Assembly (NCBI GenBank): GCA_932521035.1
Contig: OW051494.1
Span: 4,760,001-4,824,000 of the forward strand
Length of the DNA: 64,000 nt
Reading direction: 5' to 3'
Source of the DNA: Oscheius dolichura
Taxonomy: Eukaryota; Nematoda; Chromadorea; Rhabditida; Rhabditidae
This document shows positions 45,037 to 61,659 of the stretch, in pieces. How positions within the stretch are numbered: position 1 is the first letter of the stretch; each line of letters begins with the position of its first letter. The translations under genes were made by a program, and so were the position numbers. Below the pieces are notes generated by a model. The model saw only the letters and a list, made by a program, of their open reading frames with translations. It did not search any database and was not told the DNA's origin.

Positions 45037-46448
45037 TTATAAAAGTAAGAAGCATGCCCGGTTCTCTTGCGGATAGCCACCGACCTGGGTGTACATGACA
45101 TCGGGCTGGAGCTGTGTCGTTCGCGTTTGAGTAATGATTTCCTGGTTGACGGGTGTCACCAGTGGCACCTGCGAGTATTGTTGGGGCTGGTAAGGACTCG
45201 GCTGATTGTAGGCCGGCTGCATCACCGGCGAGGGGGCCACCTGCTGAGGAGACCGTGTGATTGGGAAACTGCAAAGGATTTGTATCGGAATAGACCGGGG
45301 ACAGTTACTCGAAACTCTGGTTCTGGTGGTGAGACGGCGGCTGGTAGCTGGGGGCCTGGCTGGGGGGCCACTGGGCCGAGTTGCGGCCGCTTGGGAATCT
45401 CTTCTTCTCGTCGTCCTCGCCCCTCATCTGAAACAGGCACAAGTATGCTTTTCGCCTTGTCTCCCGTCATGTATGACGGCCGTGTTTGTCCTTTGCCTCC
45501 GGCCGCATGTTCCCCTCCAACCCCGCCTGCCAGAAGTCCAAACACATTGATTCGTAGCCGCCGGTCACTAGCCGCCGGCGTTACGGTTCGCCCGGCAAAC
45601 ATTCCGACCGGCAAACACGGCTCATTAGAATATTGTGAGATTAGCGAGATCAGCCGGCCCGGGTAACCACCGACTTACACGGCCACAAATATCCCCACTC
45701 CTCGGATTTTAGTACACCAGGGGGCACTGGGAGGAAACGGGCCTTTTTGCCCCCTGACGCGCCTCGAGTGATAATCGAATCTCGTAAACGCTTCAGAGAT
45801 CACAAATAAGGGCAAATTTTGAGCCCGTTCCGGTTCTTCCCGGGACCCTTTGAATGCCCGCTCAAATAGAGGCGAATCCTTTTGTTTGGACAAGTTCCAG
45901 ATTCGAGGAAGGGGGAACTCACACTCTTTGTGATGAACCATATGCCGACGAGGACGAGTAGCAGGAGGATGACGGCCCCGAGGAGGATGGCGAAGATCAC
46001 CGCGATCTGGAAGACGTTCTTTGAGGGTACGGGGAGGGGGGCCAGGGGCTACCTGCCAGGCCTTGCCGTGGAAGCTGTCGAACCCGGAGGCCATGGGGAC
46101 GGGTAGGGGTTATGGAACCAATAGAAACCCGATGAGGGGCAGCCGACCCTTTGTGGGAAGCAGATGGCTCATTTCCGGTGGAATCTATTCCGCCCCCCAC
46201 ACAGTCTTTTCTCATTTTGGGAAGTAAACATGCCCCTCTACTAAATAACAGTAAACACCACCAGGAAAGAGTTTCGTTTTCTCTGGGAGAAGTTGTGTTT
46301 GTTTAGGCAGTCAGGTGCCCCCCACCCCCCGCCCAGATGATGGCAGGCCCCAAAAGGGCCACCCCCGGTTGTTAATTAATGAATGGCCGATACCTGATAG
46401 TTGTAGTGGTTATTGCCGTAGCCCATGTTGCTCCAGCGGCGGCGTAGT
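45037..46448 (-). CDS. Single-pass membrane protein with Pro/Gln/Tyr-rich cytoplasmic tail (5' end unresolved)
   Basis: Minus-strand exons, from 5' to 3': 46448-46394 (MGYGNNHYNYQ), about 46095-46054 (MASGFDSFHGKAWQ), a membrane-helix exon near 45997-45917 (IAVIFAILLGAVILLLLVLV, then WFITKS), an exon from 45425 (MRGEDDEKKRFPSGRNSAQW, then PSYQPPSHHQNQSF) and a last exon (FPITRSPQQ, then QPAYNQPSPYQPQQYSQ) ending ENRACFLLL with TAA at 45037-45039. The 43-nt intron before the last exon, if kept, ends the protein two codons later. A short ectodomain, one helix and a Pro/Tyr-rich tail resemble shisa, CYYR1 or VOPP1-like adaptors, but the cysteine-rich ectodomain that would decide was not found. 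A signal-peptide exon may lie upstream, beyond 46.45 kb. Confidence 0.55.
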
Positions 46449-49400
46449 CTGCAAGGGGAATCGTCTATGGAAGGGTAAACAGAAGAGAGGCGTGCGGACG
46501 GAAAGATAAGTACCGGCAGCCGAGAGACCGGGCTCGATCGGGAGGGGACAGACACAAAAACACCTGATAACCACAGGCATAGCTTATCCGAAACCTATTC
46601 CCTGGACCCCCGGCCGGCCGGGTACAAGCAGGGCGAGAAAGGGCCGAGGGCGGCCGGGACAGGCAATCAGTGACCGCCAACAAGAGACTGCCAACAGTCA
46701 CAAAGGGGGCATTCCCGGGAAGGAAAGCCTCCTCCGGGGAAGAGTTGAGATTCGGGGGGAGGTAACATGAACTCGAACCCAGCTGGGACTGGTTGGACAC
46801 GGAAAGCCAAATACAAGTCACGCGAGGGGCAAACAAGGAGGGACACAACCCGACTCATCCGAAACAAGGAATGGACTGGCCTATTCCGGGGAAAGCGTGA
46901 CAACGGCAACGATAAGGGCCAATAGATGGAAAGCCTCTTTACGAGCTGGGAATCAACAGGGCAAAAATAGGGTAGGGGGAGAGGAATAAGACCGGGGGGA
47001 TGTACAGTTTGGGGAGGATTGGAACAGGGAAGACAGCTCTCCCAGGCGGCCGCGTCTCGCTCCCACGAGACGAGGGAGGACGGCGCGGCCCCTGATAAAT
47101 TTGCATAGATACACTGGGAGAAGTGGAAGAGAAGCTGGCCGAATACAAATGGAACGAAATGGGGAGAATATCGACGGCAGATAAGAGCCTTTACGGTGCG
47201 TGACTCAGACCACCCTGGGGAGGCGGGGGAGGTGTTTGGAACAGCCGGTACGACTCACTATCTACGGACGGAGACTTTTTGGAGGAGGAGGATACCTGGA
47301 AACGGTATTAGGGGTGGAACTATAGCCGGGAGAAGGACGCGGGGAAGGACGGCGCAGAATGAGTCAGGGAAAGAAGGGGCGAACGTTACGGAACAACCCC
47401 CACGGAAAAGGGGACGACTCATCCGGCAGACAGTACGGTCCGGCTGGATATGGGGCACTTCCGATTTCGGTGGGGAAAAGACTTCCCCATTCTTTTTTTT
47501 CGTTTGACTTGGCTGCTCGCAGCAGGGACAGTTGTCGCTGACGCAGTTAACTGCCAGACTTTGGTCTGCTCCTGTCTTCTCTCGGGTTACAGGAGTGGCC
47601 GATTGTCGGAGAACGAAGCGCCTCCTTTTCGGGCGGCTGTCCCCTGTCCCCTGCCCCCCGAGGCCCGGCACACCCTTCTCCAGGTGGTTACATTTCCAGG
47701 CGGCCGGGGACCATGGGAAGGGCGCCCGATGGCTTTTTGTCTGATTGATCGGCCGGCTGCCCTGATCCATCTGATCCGGGAAGAAGCCTCCGAATCAATG
47801 GAAGCCAGGAGACAATTTGCCATCGGAACAGGCGCTTGATCGCCGGAACATTTGTTGCGCTGGTTGTTTGGAGCAGTAGACTGCCCTACACTTTGTCCGA
47901 ACACGTGAAAAAGCAGGCAATTCTCAGCTAGACGAGGAACTTCCAACTGGGATGGGTCATGTGCCCCGAAGAGCTCGGAACGGACCCGCCACCTGCGCTT
48001 CCTCGTCCTCCTCGTCTACCTGGGAGCAGAGGAGTCGCCCCTCCATTCTACAATTCCCCCGAGTGGCGCCCCCTCGATATCCAGGGGGCAGCGGGGGTAT
48101 TACCTGTCAGTCTGGCTTTTTATCCGTCTTCTCGCCGAGATGGAAAAAGAGCCGAAAGCTGTAAAGTTTGCAGGAGGGCGGAGTCAGACTACCTGGGTGA
48201 CATCCCTCGCTCATAACTGGACGAGTCCCCGGCTCAGATGTTTCTCTTCCCTCCTCGTCCCCCGCCATATGTACTGCATCCTCCCCTCTCGGATTGTAAG
48301 AGCTATTACTTCCTCCGGGGGTCGTCGTCCTGACCCCTCGGTAAGGGGCTGAAGTGTCTCGGCAAACGGCGTCTGTCCCCGGAAATAACTGATCTGATCT
48401 ATTTGCCTTTTTGACATCTCTCAGTCGGATTGTGATAGCAAACTCTGCCGCCCTCTCGCCTCCCTTTTCAGCCCCGCCGCCTCTCCTCAGACGGCCGTCT
48501 CCTTCCCCCTGCGCCATCTGCCCCCCTCAATGAGAAATAGAGAAAACGATAGGGGAAGCCGTTTCACGTGGACAGCCAACTGTCGGCCACTTACAGTAGG
48601 CAGGTCCCAGCAGAAGTGGTGCGATCGGTCCTGACGTCATGGCCCGTCTCGCTTATCTAAAGAACTTTTCCCATTCACCGTCCCTACTTTGTGTCCTTTC
48701 ATCACGGGTCCAGTCACACTTCCTCTCCAGCTCAACCTGGTCTTTCCCCTCAAATTCCTCTTTATCCAATCACAACCCGATCCCCCCGTCCTCCTCTGCC
48801 GTTCTCCTCCCTGTTCAAGTTCGATTGTCATCTGTCCAAATGGATAACAATGACACAATTTGGTGGGGAGTGTCCTCTTCCTCGTCCGGGAGGAAGTCTG
48901 CTCCATCCCGGGCCGGCCTCTGCCTTTCTTGTAAGCAGCGCTCGTTTACAATGCCAGACCCGGTAGATAAGGGCCGGGTCTGTCGGGTTGAAGAAACATC
49001 GCCGTCTGTAAAGCTATAGAACGCGATTACTGGATAAATCTGTTCCAGGCGGTCCCCTCGGGGCGAGGAGGTAGGCGGTGTCTTTTCTGCGGCACTGCCG
49101 TCGGGCGCTTTACACCCGGCTCTCAGTTCATAGCACAAATAACCACTGAGGCTGACGCTTCTGCTTCTACCTCTCCTTATTTTTGACAATCATTTGGAAA
49201 TAGCCCCGGTATACCTTTTTTGTGCTTTCCCAGACACATCATGGTCTGCGAAATATTTCTATCTAAAGGTCTTTCCTCTAGATAAGAAACTTTTCTTTGT
49301 ACTAATTCTCTCAATGACATTTCTTCACTATTGCAATATTGAAATAAATCCCTACTTTTGGCTATATATCTTCTAAAAGAATCGTCCTCGTCCCGTAGTT

Positions 49401-50138
49401 TGGCTATGGCGGTAAAACAGTTCAAAATTCTCAAGAATTCAGACACCACCAAGAAATGTTTGAAAATGCAGTTCGTCTATTTTTGTTCGGCTATACATGT
49501 AATCGAATTGCATTTTTTCCCTCTTTTGCTTTATTTTGACAACAATTTGTATGTACAATATGTACACAGTTTTGAAAAATGGTAACAGATCGTTTATACG
49601 CCCATTAGAATTCGCAAATTGTGCTTGACGGATTTTTCACTTTTCTCTCAGCTCCCATCTGCTACTTTGCTTCTTTTTGTCAAGTAGTATGTTCTAGCAC
49701 GGCGCTCCGTTTTGTTACACGTTGCTGTTCCTCTCATTCCACTCTTTTAGCCATTTGCAAGTTTTGCTCACCATTAGATTCTTATTTTAGAAGGGAACAT
49801 CGGGTACAATTTTGCATCTAAATTTATGCCCATTGCTTATCGAAAAGGGAATGGTCTCACCACGAGCTACCGTATGGGGCCAAAATGATGACGTTGTGGT
49901 TACCAGACTAGTACTCTTGACGCTATTTTTTTATACACGTCAGCTTTGACCAGCAAACCTTCAAGATAGAACATACCTCATCCTCAAAAATTCACGTTAT
50001 TTCGAATCATGCTCTAATTTCTTTTTATTCATTATTTTGTCATGAAATGCACCATAAAACCTCCCGTTAAAGATAATAATGGAACTCAACAAATATCTTT
50101 TTTACAGAAGTCACCGGTTCTTGGGTAACTAGTCCGAT
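46449..50138. other. Long intergenic region; GC-rich then AT-rich
   Basis: It is GC-rich with no supportable exon to about 49.1 kb, then AT-rich up to the SERCA start. A minus-strand open stretch at 49177-49452 (LRDEDDSFRRYIAKSRD, then LEERPLDRNIS) reads like protein but has no ATG and no convincing acceptor; it may be an isolated or decayed exon. A TTTTTTACAG acceptor ends at 50107, 31 bases before the SERCA ATG. Confidence 0.4.
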
Positions 50139-54720
<4,582 letters not shown>

Positions 54721-55619
54721 ACTTTTTTTTCTACTTACAGGTAGAAACCGACCTCAACAGTATTGTTTTGGTGACATTGCTTTACTATTTGTTCCTATCT
54801 CAATTATCTGTTGTACCGTAATGCACGCTAGTTTGGGTATCGCACTCTTAGAGTAGAGCTGCTCTTTCCGGGACAAGTTCCTCTAAGACACTTAGCGCCA
54901 GGTGACTAGGACCCAGCACCCCTAAGTGTTCCTTTCTAGGCACCTTAGGTCGTAGTCAGTTCTTGTTATGTTTTTCTGTGTTTTCATGCGGGACTCGGTG
55001 TGCCTTAGCCACCTTTAAACTGCTCACCATCATTTGTAACACCCCATAAACCGCACTTTCATCCTCCGCTAGACCTTCACCGTTGAAGCTAGCGCTTTCC
55101 CCAAATTCTCTTCATCCTACTAGTCGTTTTTAATATATATGTTTGTGAGATGTTCGTGAAATGTACCCTTAATTCCAAATGAAATAAAAATTGAAAAGAT
55201 TATATTGTATCCAGGGTTATATATCTGGAGTAGGGTTTCCTTTATCACCATTTGCGGTACTAACAGTGCTGGGCTTTACTGAACGGTTTCTAACAGCGCT
55301 AGTTGGTCTATTTGTGCATGTCTGCCGAGAAGCCACGCCATAGTTGTGTGGGATCATTTATCGAATTCGAATGCTGGACGCCACGCTTCCGTTTTTGTTC
55401 CCAATTTTCGCCACTTTTCCAATATATAAAACAGCACTCTTTTTATGAAAACCTTTTTGACGAATATAATTTGTAAATATCCTCCCCGTTCCTTCTATAA
55501 CTGCCCATATAAAGTGGAAAAGAGCAAAGAAAAAACGCTTATTTTGTAACAGAGAAAAACGTTTTTGATGTCAAGAAACCCGTAATTCGGCAGTGTATTG
55601 ATTATCTTGCGTTTAGAGT
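54721..55619. other. Intergenic region
   Basis: This stretch holds the 3' UTR of the short SERCA form and the upstream region of the first GALNT gene. A second acceptor-like CTTACAG at about 54735-54741 is followed by a short hydrophobic open frame, which I do not call. AATAAA occurs near 55183. Confidence 0.4.
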
Positions 55620-57977
55620 ATGGGCCTAGCCCGAATATTTATACCTCGACGGAAAGAGAATGTGATTTACGCCGGAACATTATTCATATTTTGCTGTTTT
55701 ATAATTTACTATAATGGTGGAGCTCCTAACGACGATATTTTTGAAGAACCAGGTTTGAAATTTGTATTTTAACCAGAATAAAGTTTAGCGCCACATCCAG
55801 TAAGAGCGCAGAGGGATTATCAAAGACCAACTAGATCAGAAAATGCTAAGGGTCTAGGAGAAATGGGCGCTCCCGTAGTACTTACTGGAGAAGACAAAAA
55901 ACAAGGAGAACTAGACATGAAAAATTGGTTTATGAATGTTCGAGCTAGGTTAGTTATTATATGAATACATTTTGCGCTTTGGTATAGTACCTGTTATTTT
56001 ATTTATTGAAAATTTACGAGTAGTATATTATTATAGCGACTTAATCTCTCTGGACAGAAGCCTTAAAGATGTTCGAAGAGAAGAATGCAAAAAAGTTAAA
56101 TATGATCTAGATAATTTACCATCCGTGGGTATGATGAAGATTTTTATATTTGATACTAGACATCTGTTATTATTATTTTCACTGATGAAGCGTGGTCTCC
56201 CCTATTGCGGACTGTTCATTCCGTTATAAACAGAAGCCCTCCTGAAATATTAAAAGAGGTGATACTACTGGATGACAACAGTCAACGAGGTTTGTACATA
56301 TTTTATGTGGAAGCAATTGCTTTCCAGAAGAATTGAAAGAAAAACTTGATGACTATGTTGCTTCTCAGTTCAGTGGAATTGTGAAAATAATAAGAAAAAA
56401 TGTTCGACACGGATTGATACGGTAATCTTTTGCCGTTTATGGAATATTTTATTTCAGAGCGAAATTAGCAGGCGCTAAAGCGGCCGTGGGGGATGTTATT
56501 ATATTCTTAGACTCGCATTGTGAAGCTAGTCCTGGATGGTTTGTTTGTTGAGTAAATGTCAGAAAAGCAAAACATTTTAGGTTGGAACCATTAGTACAAC
56601 GAATAAAAGACAATCCAAAAGCTGTAGTTTGTCCAATTATTGACCATATTTCTGCCGATAATATGGCGTATCATGGTGATCCATATGCAGCCTCAGTTGG
56701 AGGATTTTCCTGGGCTTTGCACTTCACATGGGAGGGAATCCCAGATTCTGAGCGAAAACGACGCAGTGATCCGACAGAGTACATTAGGTAAGCTTGTTTT
56801 TTTTATTCTGCATTTGAATTTTGATCGCCTACTATGGCTGGGGGGTTACTGGCAGCTTCGAAAAGCTATTTCTTTGAAATAGGTGGTTACGATGAGGTAA
56901 ATACTTGTTTCAATAAAATTCAATACTTTTTAAGGAAATGGACATCTGGGGTGGTGAGAACTTGGAAATTTCGTTTCGGGTGGGTTTATTTTACCAAACT
57001 GCTATAATTGTCGACGTAGGTATGGATGTGTGGGGGCTCCATTGAATTCATTCCATGCTCTCATGTAGGACATATATTTCGTGCTGGCCACGTAGGATCT
57101 ATCTTTTGTCCTTGGGTTTCAGCCAAGAACTGTTCAGCCATATAATATGACGGGACGGGGTGGCAACAAAGATGTCCATGGAACGAATTCGAAACGACTT
57201 GCTGAAGTGTGGATGGATGATTACAAACGTCTTTATTATATGAATCGTGCAGATCTTAAAGTTAGTCACTATCTTCTATTTTATTTTCTTTATTTAGACA
57301 AAAGATGTGGGAGATCTTACGGAAAGAAAAGCATTGCGTCAAAGACTCAATTGTTCTTCGTTTAAATGGTATTTGGACAACGTTATCCCTGGCAAATTTA
57401 TCATGGACGAGGACGTTCTAGCATATGGAACTTTGTTCACATATGCAGATGGTCTGAAGATGTGTACTGACACGCTTCAGAAAGACGAAAAAATGTCGAA
57501 TAATCTAGGCATTTTCCATTGCCAAGGAAAGGGAAGCGGTTCTCAGGTACATTGCATTAATACTACAACCAGACGATTCTTTCACACCACTTTTATACTC
57601 GTTCTCTATTGCAGCGCGCTCAAAATGCAAATTGTGAATGGATACCCTAATATGCTTTGTTTTAGCTGATGTCACTTTCCAAAAAACATCATTTACGCCG
57701 TGAAACTAATTGTGCGACCTTATTTGGTGGCGGAAAGGCAAGATCTGCCGTTTTGATGAGTCGCTGCCACGACAACAGTGATACTTGGACATACGAGGTA
57801 AACACATATTGGGAGAACTCATTTTTGCAAATCTAGAATCAGTCTCTAAAACACGACAAAAGTGGTCTCTGTCTTACAACACGTAACCTGAAAGCAGGTG
57901 ATGATGTGGTAGTAGACATCTGTGACAAAAGTGATTCGCATCAGAAGTGGAGCTTCGTTGATCCTCGCGCTAAATAG
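55620..57977 (+). CDS. Polypeptide N-acetylgalactosaminyltransferase (copy A)
   Basis: ATG 55620 begins [14 protein letters not shown], then a membrane anchor ([17 protein letters not shown]), giving a type II Golgi protein. The glycosyltransferase-2 fold follows: [30 protein letters not shown], the manganese-binding DSH in [14 protein letters not shown], the Gal/GalNAc-transferase motif [20 protein letters not shown], and [11 protein letters not shown]-terminal ricin-B-type lectin region ends [11 protein letters not shown], with TAG at 57975-57977. The enzyme starts mucin-type O-glycosylation by adding GalNAc to Ser/Thr. Introns are 35-60 nt, and one (35 nt) sits just before TSVIII. The copy at 59079 is clearly related but diverged, so this is an old duplication. 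DENR lies between them. Confidence 0.92.
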
Positions 57978-58200
57978 CCGGTAATGTGCATATGATCTCT
58001 TTCTTCGCTTGTTTCATAGTTTTTTTGTGATATGTGGTTCGCTTTTACTGTTTGGGTACTTTCTGTGATAACTTTACTGCTCACAACCGATTTGGATACG
58101 CTTGTTATATTATTAAACGTTTTATACATAAATATCGTTCGTATTTTCCGGCCACGCCGTTAAAATATCTACCAGTTCACACGTTAATGCATTATAATCA

Positions 58201-58210
58201 TCCTTTTTAG
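58201..58210 (+). other. Probable trans-splice acceptor before DENR
   Basis: TCCTTTTTAG lies 15 bases before the DENR ATG and 224 bases after the GALNT copy A stop, with no donor between. This fits trans-splicing of an internal operon gene. Confidence 0.45.
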
Positions 58211-58224
58211 ATACAGAAATTAGA

Positions 58225-58946
58225 ATGACCGAAGTAGAGGCATCCGATGTACGTTCACTTGCTCCCGGCCCTACTCCAGGTCTCGAGTATCCGCTCAAGG
58301 TCGTTTATTGCGGTGGTAAGTCCTTGTACCTGGTACATTGACCTTGCATTGTTCGCCCTTTTAGTAATCCGTAATTTTCAGAATGTGCTATGCCATTGGA
58401 GTATTGCGAATATTCGGGCATTACGGAAAAATGCCTCAAATGGGCCGAGGAAAATGCACCGGAAATTATAGCCGATTTAACAATTTCTGCCGGTGAAGGA
58501 GAAGAAAAGAAGCATCAAAAGAGAGGGGGGAAAGGCCCCAAGGTAAGAGACTTGATAATATTTCTTAAACAAGTACTAGATTGCCGAAAAAAAGAAACCC
58601 GGAAGCGGAAAAGTTACTTTGCAACGTGAACCTCGCGGTAAGAAGAGTGTTACTATTATCAAAGGTCTAGGAGCGAACGGTAAGTTTAGCTCTTTAAAAC
58701 ATTTCCTTGTAATTATCAGAGATTGATTTGAAAGTAGCAGCAAAACTGTTCGCGCAAAAATTTGCCTGTGGAAGTTCGGTTACCGGTGCAGATGAAATCG
58801 TTATTCAAGGTGATGTTAAAGACGATGTTTTCGATTTGATCTTGGCAAAGTGGAGCCAGGTAAGTGTAGTACATGTGGTTAGAGCTGATATATATATTTA
58901 GATTACTGATGATTTGATTGAAGATCTTGGAGATAAGAAACGCTAA
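58225..58946 (+). CDS. DENR: Density-regulated protein (DENR), SUI1-domain translation factor
   Basis: ATG 58225 starts [14 protein letters not shown]. The N-terminal part has the Cys motif [18 protein letters not shown] typical of DENR, followed by a Lys-rich linker ([12 protein letters not shown]) and a C-terminal SUI1 fold ([39 protein letters not shown]) ending IEDLGDKKR, with TAA at 58944-58946. The length of about 190 residues fits the family. DENR works with MCT-1 in ribosome recycling and re-initiation after upstream open frames. It lies on the same strand between two GALNT genes, with 132 bases to the next ATG, which suggests an operon. Confidence 0.95.
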
Positions 58947-59062
58947 GATGGATGTTGGAACTATAATTTTTGAAATATAAATGAATGTCTTACTGAGTTT
59001 GAGGAGTTTATTTCTATACCTGACTTTTCATTATATATCTTACCCATTTTCTTCCTGTATTC

Positions 59063-59077
59063 TTTTTTTCTGTTCAG
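59063..59077 (+). other. Probable internal trans-splice acceptor (SL2-type position) before GALNT copy B
   Basis: A U-rich stretch ends in TTTCTGTTCAG one base before the ATG at 59079 and about 120 bases after the DENR stop. Nematode operons typically have about 100 bases between poly(A) site and acceptor, with a U-rich element between. Confidence 0.5.
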
Positions 59078-59078
59078 A

Positions 59079-61554
59079 ATGTCTTTGCCTCTTACATTGC
59101 GACAGAAATCACGTTTAAAAAACTTGTTTCTGCTTCTAATTGGAGGCTATCTTTTTGTGACATGGAACCGGCAAGGGGCTCAAACATATGTTGAAAATGG
59201 TTATGATGGTGTTTTACAAGAAGAATCTTCAAATTTTGGCGAGGGATTCCATGAGGTATGTATTAATCTGTCTACTGTTCCGTTATTGCCCTATATTTTA
59301 ACCCTTTCTGTGTCTTCACTTTAGTTATCATTTATTTCCATATTCTCCTTAGTTCGTAGATCTATTTTAAAAACCGATACGCTATCAGAGCATAACAATT
59401 TTTCCTCTTTCTGACGATGGTTTCAGGTGCCAAACTACGAGCTACCACGGAAAGGACCCGGAGAAAATGGACAAGGAGTTGTATTATCTGGGTCCGAACA
59501 AGAGGAAGGACAAAAACAAATCAAGGATCTCTTTATGAATGTCATTGCCAGGTACTTAGTAGTTTATTTATAACATATAGAATTTTAGCGATAAAATTTC
59601 ACTGGATCGAAGTATTCCGGATTCGCGATCTAAAGAATGCCGAGCTTTGACTTATCCCGCTGTGTCCGAACTTCCAACAGCTTCGGTGGTTATTATTTAT
59701 ACTAATGAATTCTTTAGCTGTAGGATAAATCACATTAGAACTAATCATTAAATTCTAGCTGTAATGAGAACTGTCCATTCGGTTGTAAATCGCACGCCCA
59801 AACGTCTGCTCAAAGAAATTATACTCGTTGATGATATTAGCGACAGAGGCAAGTGAAACTATTTCCTCCCAAACATAGCCTGCCTAGAGGAACTCAGAAA
59901 TGTAAAGGACCATATAAAGAGGTTTGGATCATTAGTACGTCTTTACCGTTCTACAGAAAGACTAGGTTTAATTCGGTAATCACTCATTTTTCTGTTTATG
60001 TTCTTGCAGAGCTAAAGTTTATGGAGCGAAGAAGGCTACAGGCGAAGTTCTTATTTTTCTGGATGCCCATTGCGAAGCCAATGAGGGCTGGTGCGTCCGG
60101 TGTGTTCTAGGTACATTTCTTCGTTGCAGGATCGAACCACTCCTGTCGAGGATCCAAGAAGAACGTTCTGCTGTAGTTTGTCCTACTATCGACTCTATTT
60201 CCGCGCATAATATGGCATATCTCGGAGGCTCTGCCGGAGGAATAGGAAGTTTCTGGTGGTCACTTCACTACAGTATGGAAGGAATGCCACAAAGCGAAAT
60301 AAAGAGGAGAAAGAACCCGGCTACTGATTATATCCGCACACCAACGATGGCTGGAGGGCTCTTCGCCTGCTCGTTAAGTTAATTACCTGTGTTTATGAGA
60401 CCTACTAGACAACCGTTGTTTTCCTAGCTCGGCTTTATCACATTAGTATGAGGCGAATAACCAGTTGCCAATTGGAATATTTTTATTTCAGAGAGACTAC
60501 TTTTTTGAAGTCGGAGCATATGACGAGGTAAAGTTTATGGTAAATTCTAAAAAGCGATATTTTAGGAAATGGACATTTGGGGTGGAGAGAATCTGGAAAT
60601 TTCTTTTCGGGTTTGTTTTCTTAAATCTGTTACAGTTTCCTGTACAGGTATGGATGTGTGGAGGGTCCGTCGAAATTATCCCATGTTCCCATGTTGGCCA
60701 TATTTACAGAGACGGGCATCCATATAATGTAGGACAATTTAGAACACCTTACACTGTATTTATTAGATGACCGGACGTGGAGGCAACAAAGACGTTCATG
60801 GAACAAATTCAAAACGCCTTGCCGAAGTGTGGATGGATGACTATAAGCGCCTTTACTACATGTATCGAATGGGGCTGAAAGTCGGTTTCTTTATCTAGTC
60901 GTATCAAAAACTATTTGAGGACCAGCCTGTTGGAGATATTTCCTCTCGTCTCGCGCTACGACGAAGATTGAAATGCCAGTCATTCAAGTGGTTTTTGGAC
61001 AACGTGATCCCACAAAAGTTCGTCATGGACGAAGACGTCTGGGCGTTTGGCCAAGTAAAAGGAGAACGGGGGTTATGCCTTGATACACTACAGAGGCTTG
61101 AAAATAAGGTTTCGCTAATCAATAATTTTGACCAACGTTTTTAGGGAACTGTTGATTTGGGGGTTTTTAATTGCCAAGGGGGAGGAAGTTCGAGTGAGGT
61201 ATAAATGACGTTTCCAATAGATGTTCAGTTTTAGATGTTTTCAATATCTAAAGATAAAGAACTTCGTAGAGAGGCCACCTGCGTCGACGTAGGTAGCCAA
61301 ATTAGCACTGGAGTTTATAAAGTTGTCGTACGGTTTTGCAGTAGCACTAATAAAGCCGCTTTTGACCACCCAAAGGTAAAATTCTAGCCTCCATCAAATA
61401 AAAAATTTAGAATGGTGGGCCCCTCAAGCATAAAGATCGACAGCTATGTATAGATGCGGAAGGAGTACAATCAGGAGAAGACATCTCGTTTCGAAAATGT
61501 GAAGACGGTAAAGGAAGCCAACAATGGACTATTACCAACTACTACGACTTGTAA
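59079..61554 (+). CDS. Polypeptide N-acetylgalactosaminyltransferase (copy B)
   Basis: ATG 59079 starts [17 protein letters not shown] and a membrane anchor ([12 protein letters not shown]). Catalytic landmarks are [16 protein letters not shown]-like coding with DAH in place of [15 protein letters not shown] with the GT motif, and [15 protein letters not shown] followed by [20 protein letters not shown]. The C-terminal ricin-type lectin region includes [20 protein letters not shown] and ends [11 protein letters not shown], with TAA at 61552-61554. It shares the layout of copy A, including [19 protein letters not shown]-like spacing before the lectin region, but intron positions and sequence have diverged. 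It is a Golgi type II enzyme that starts O-GalNAc glycosylation. The region near 60360-60470 has an unusually long intron. Confidence 0.9.
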
Positions 61555-61659
61555 AACGTCTGTGATACGTGATATATACGCCTAAGTATATCTGTTTACG
61601 CGGGTTTTAATATTGGTGTAATAAAGTAATTATTTAACAATTTATAGCAAAACCAACAA

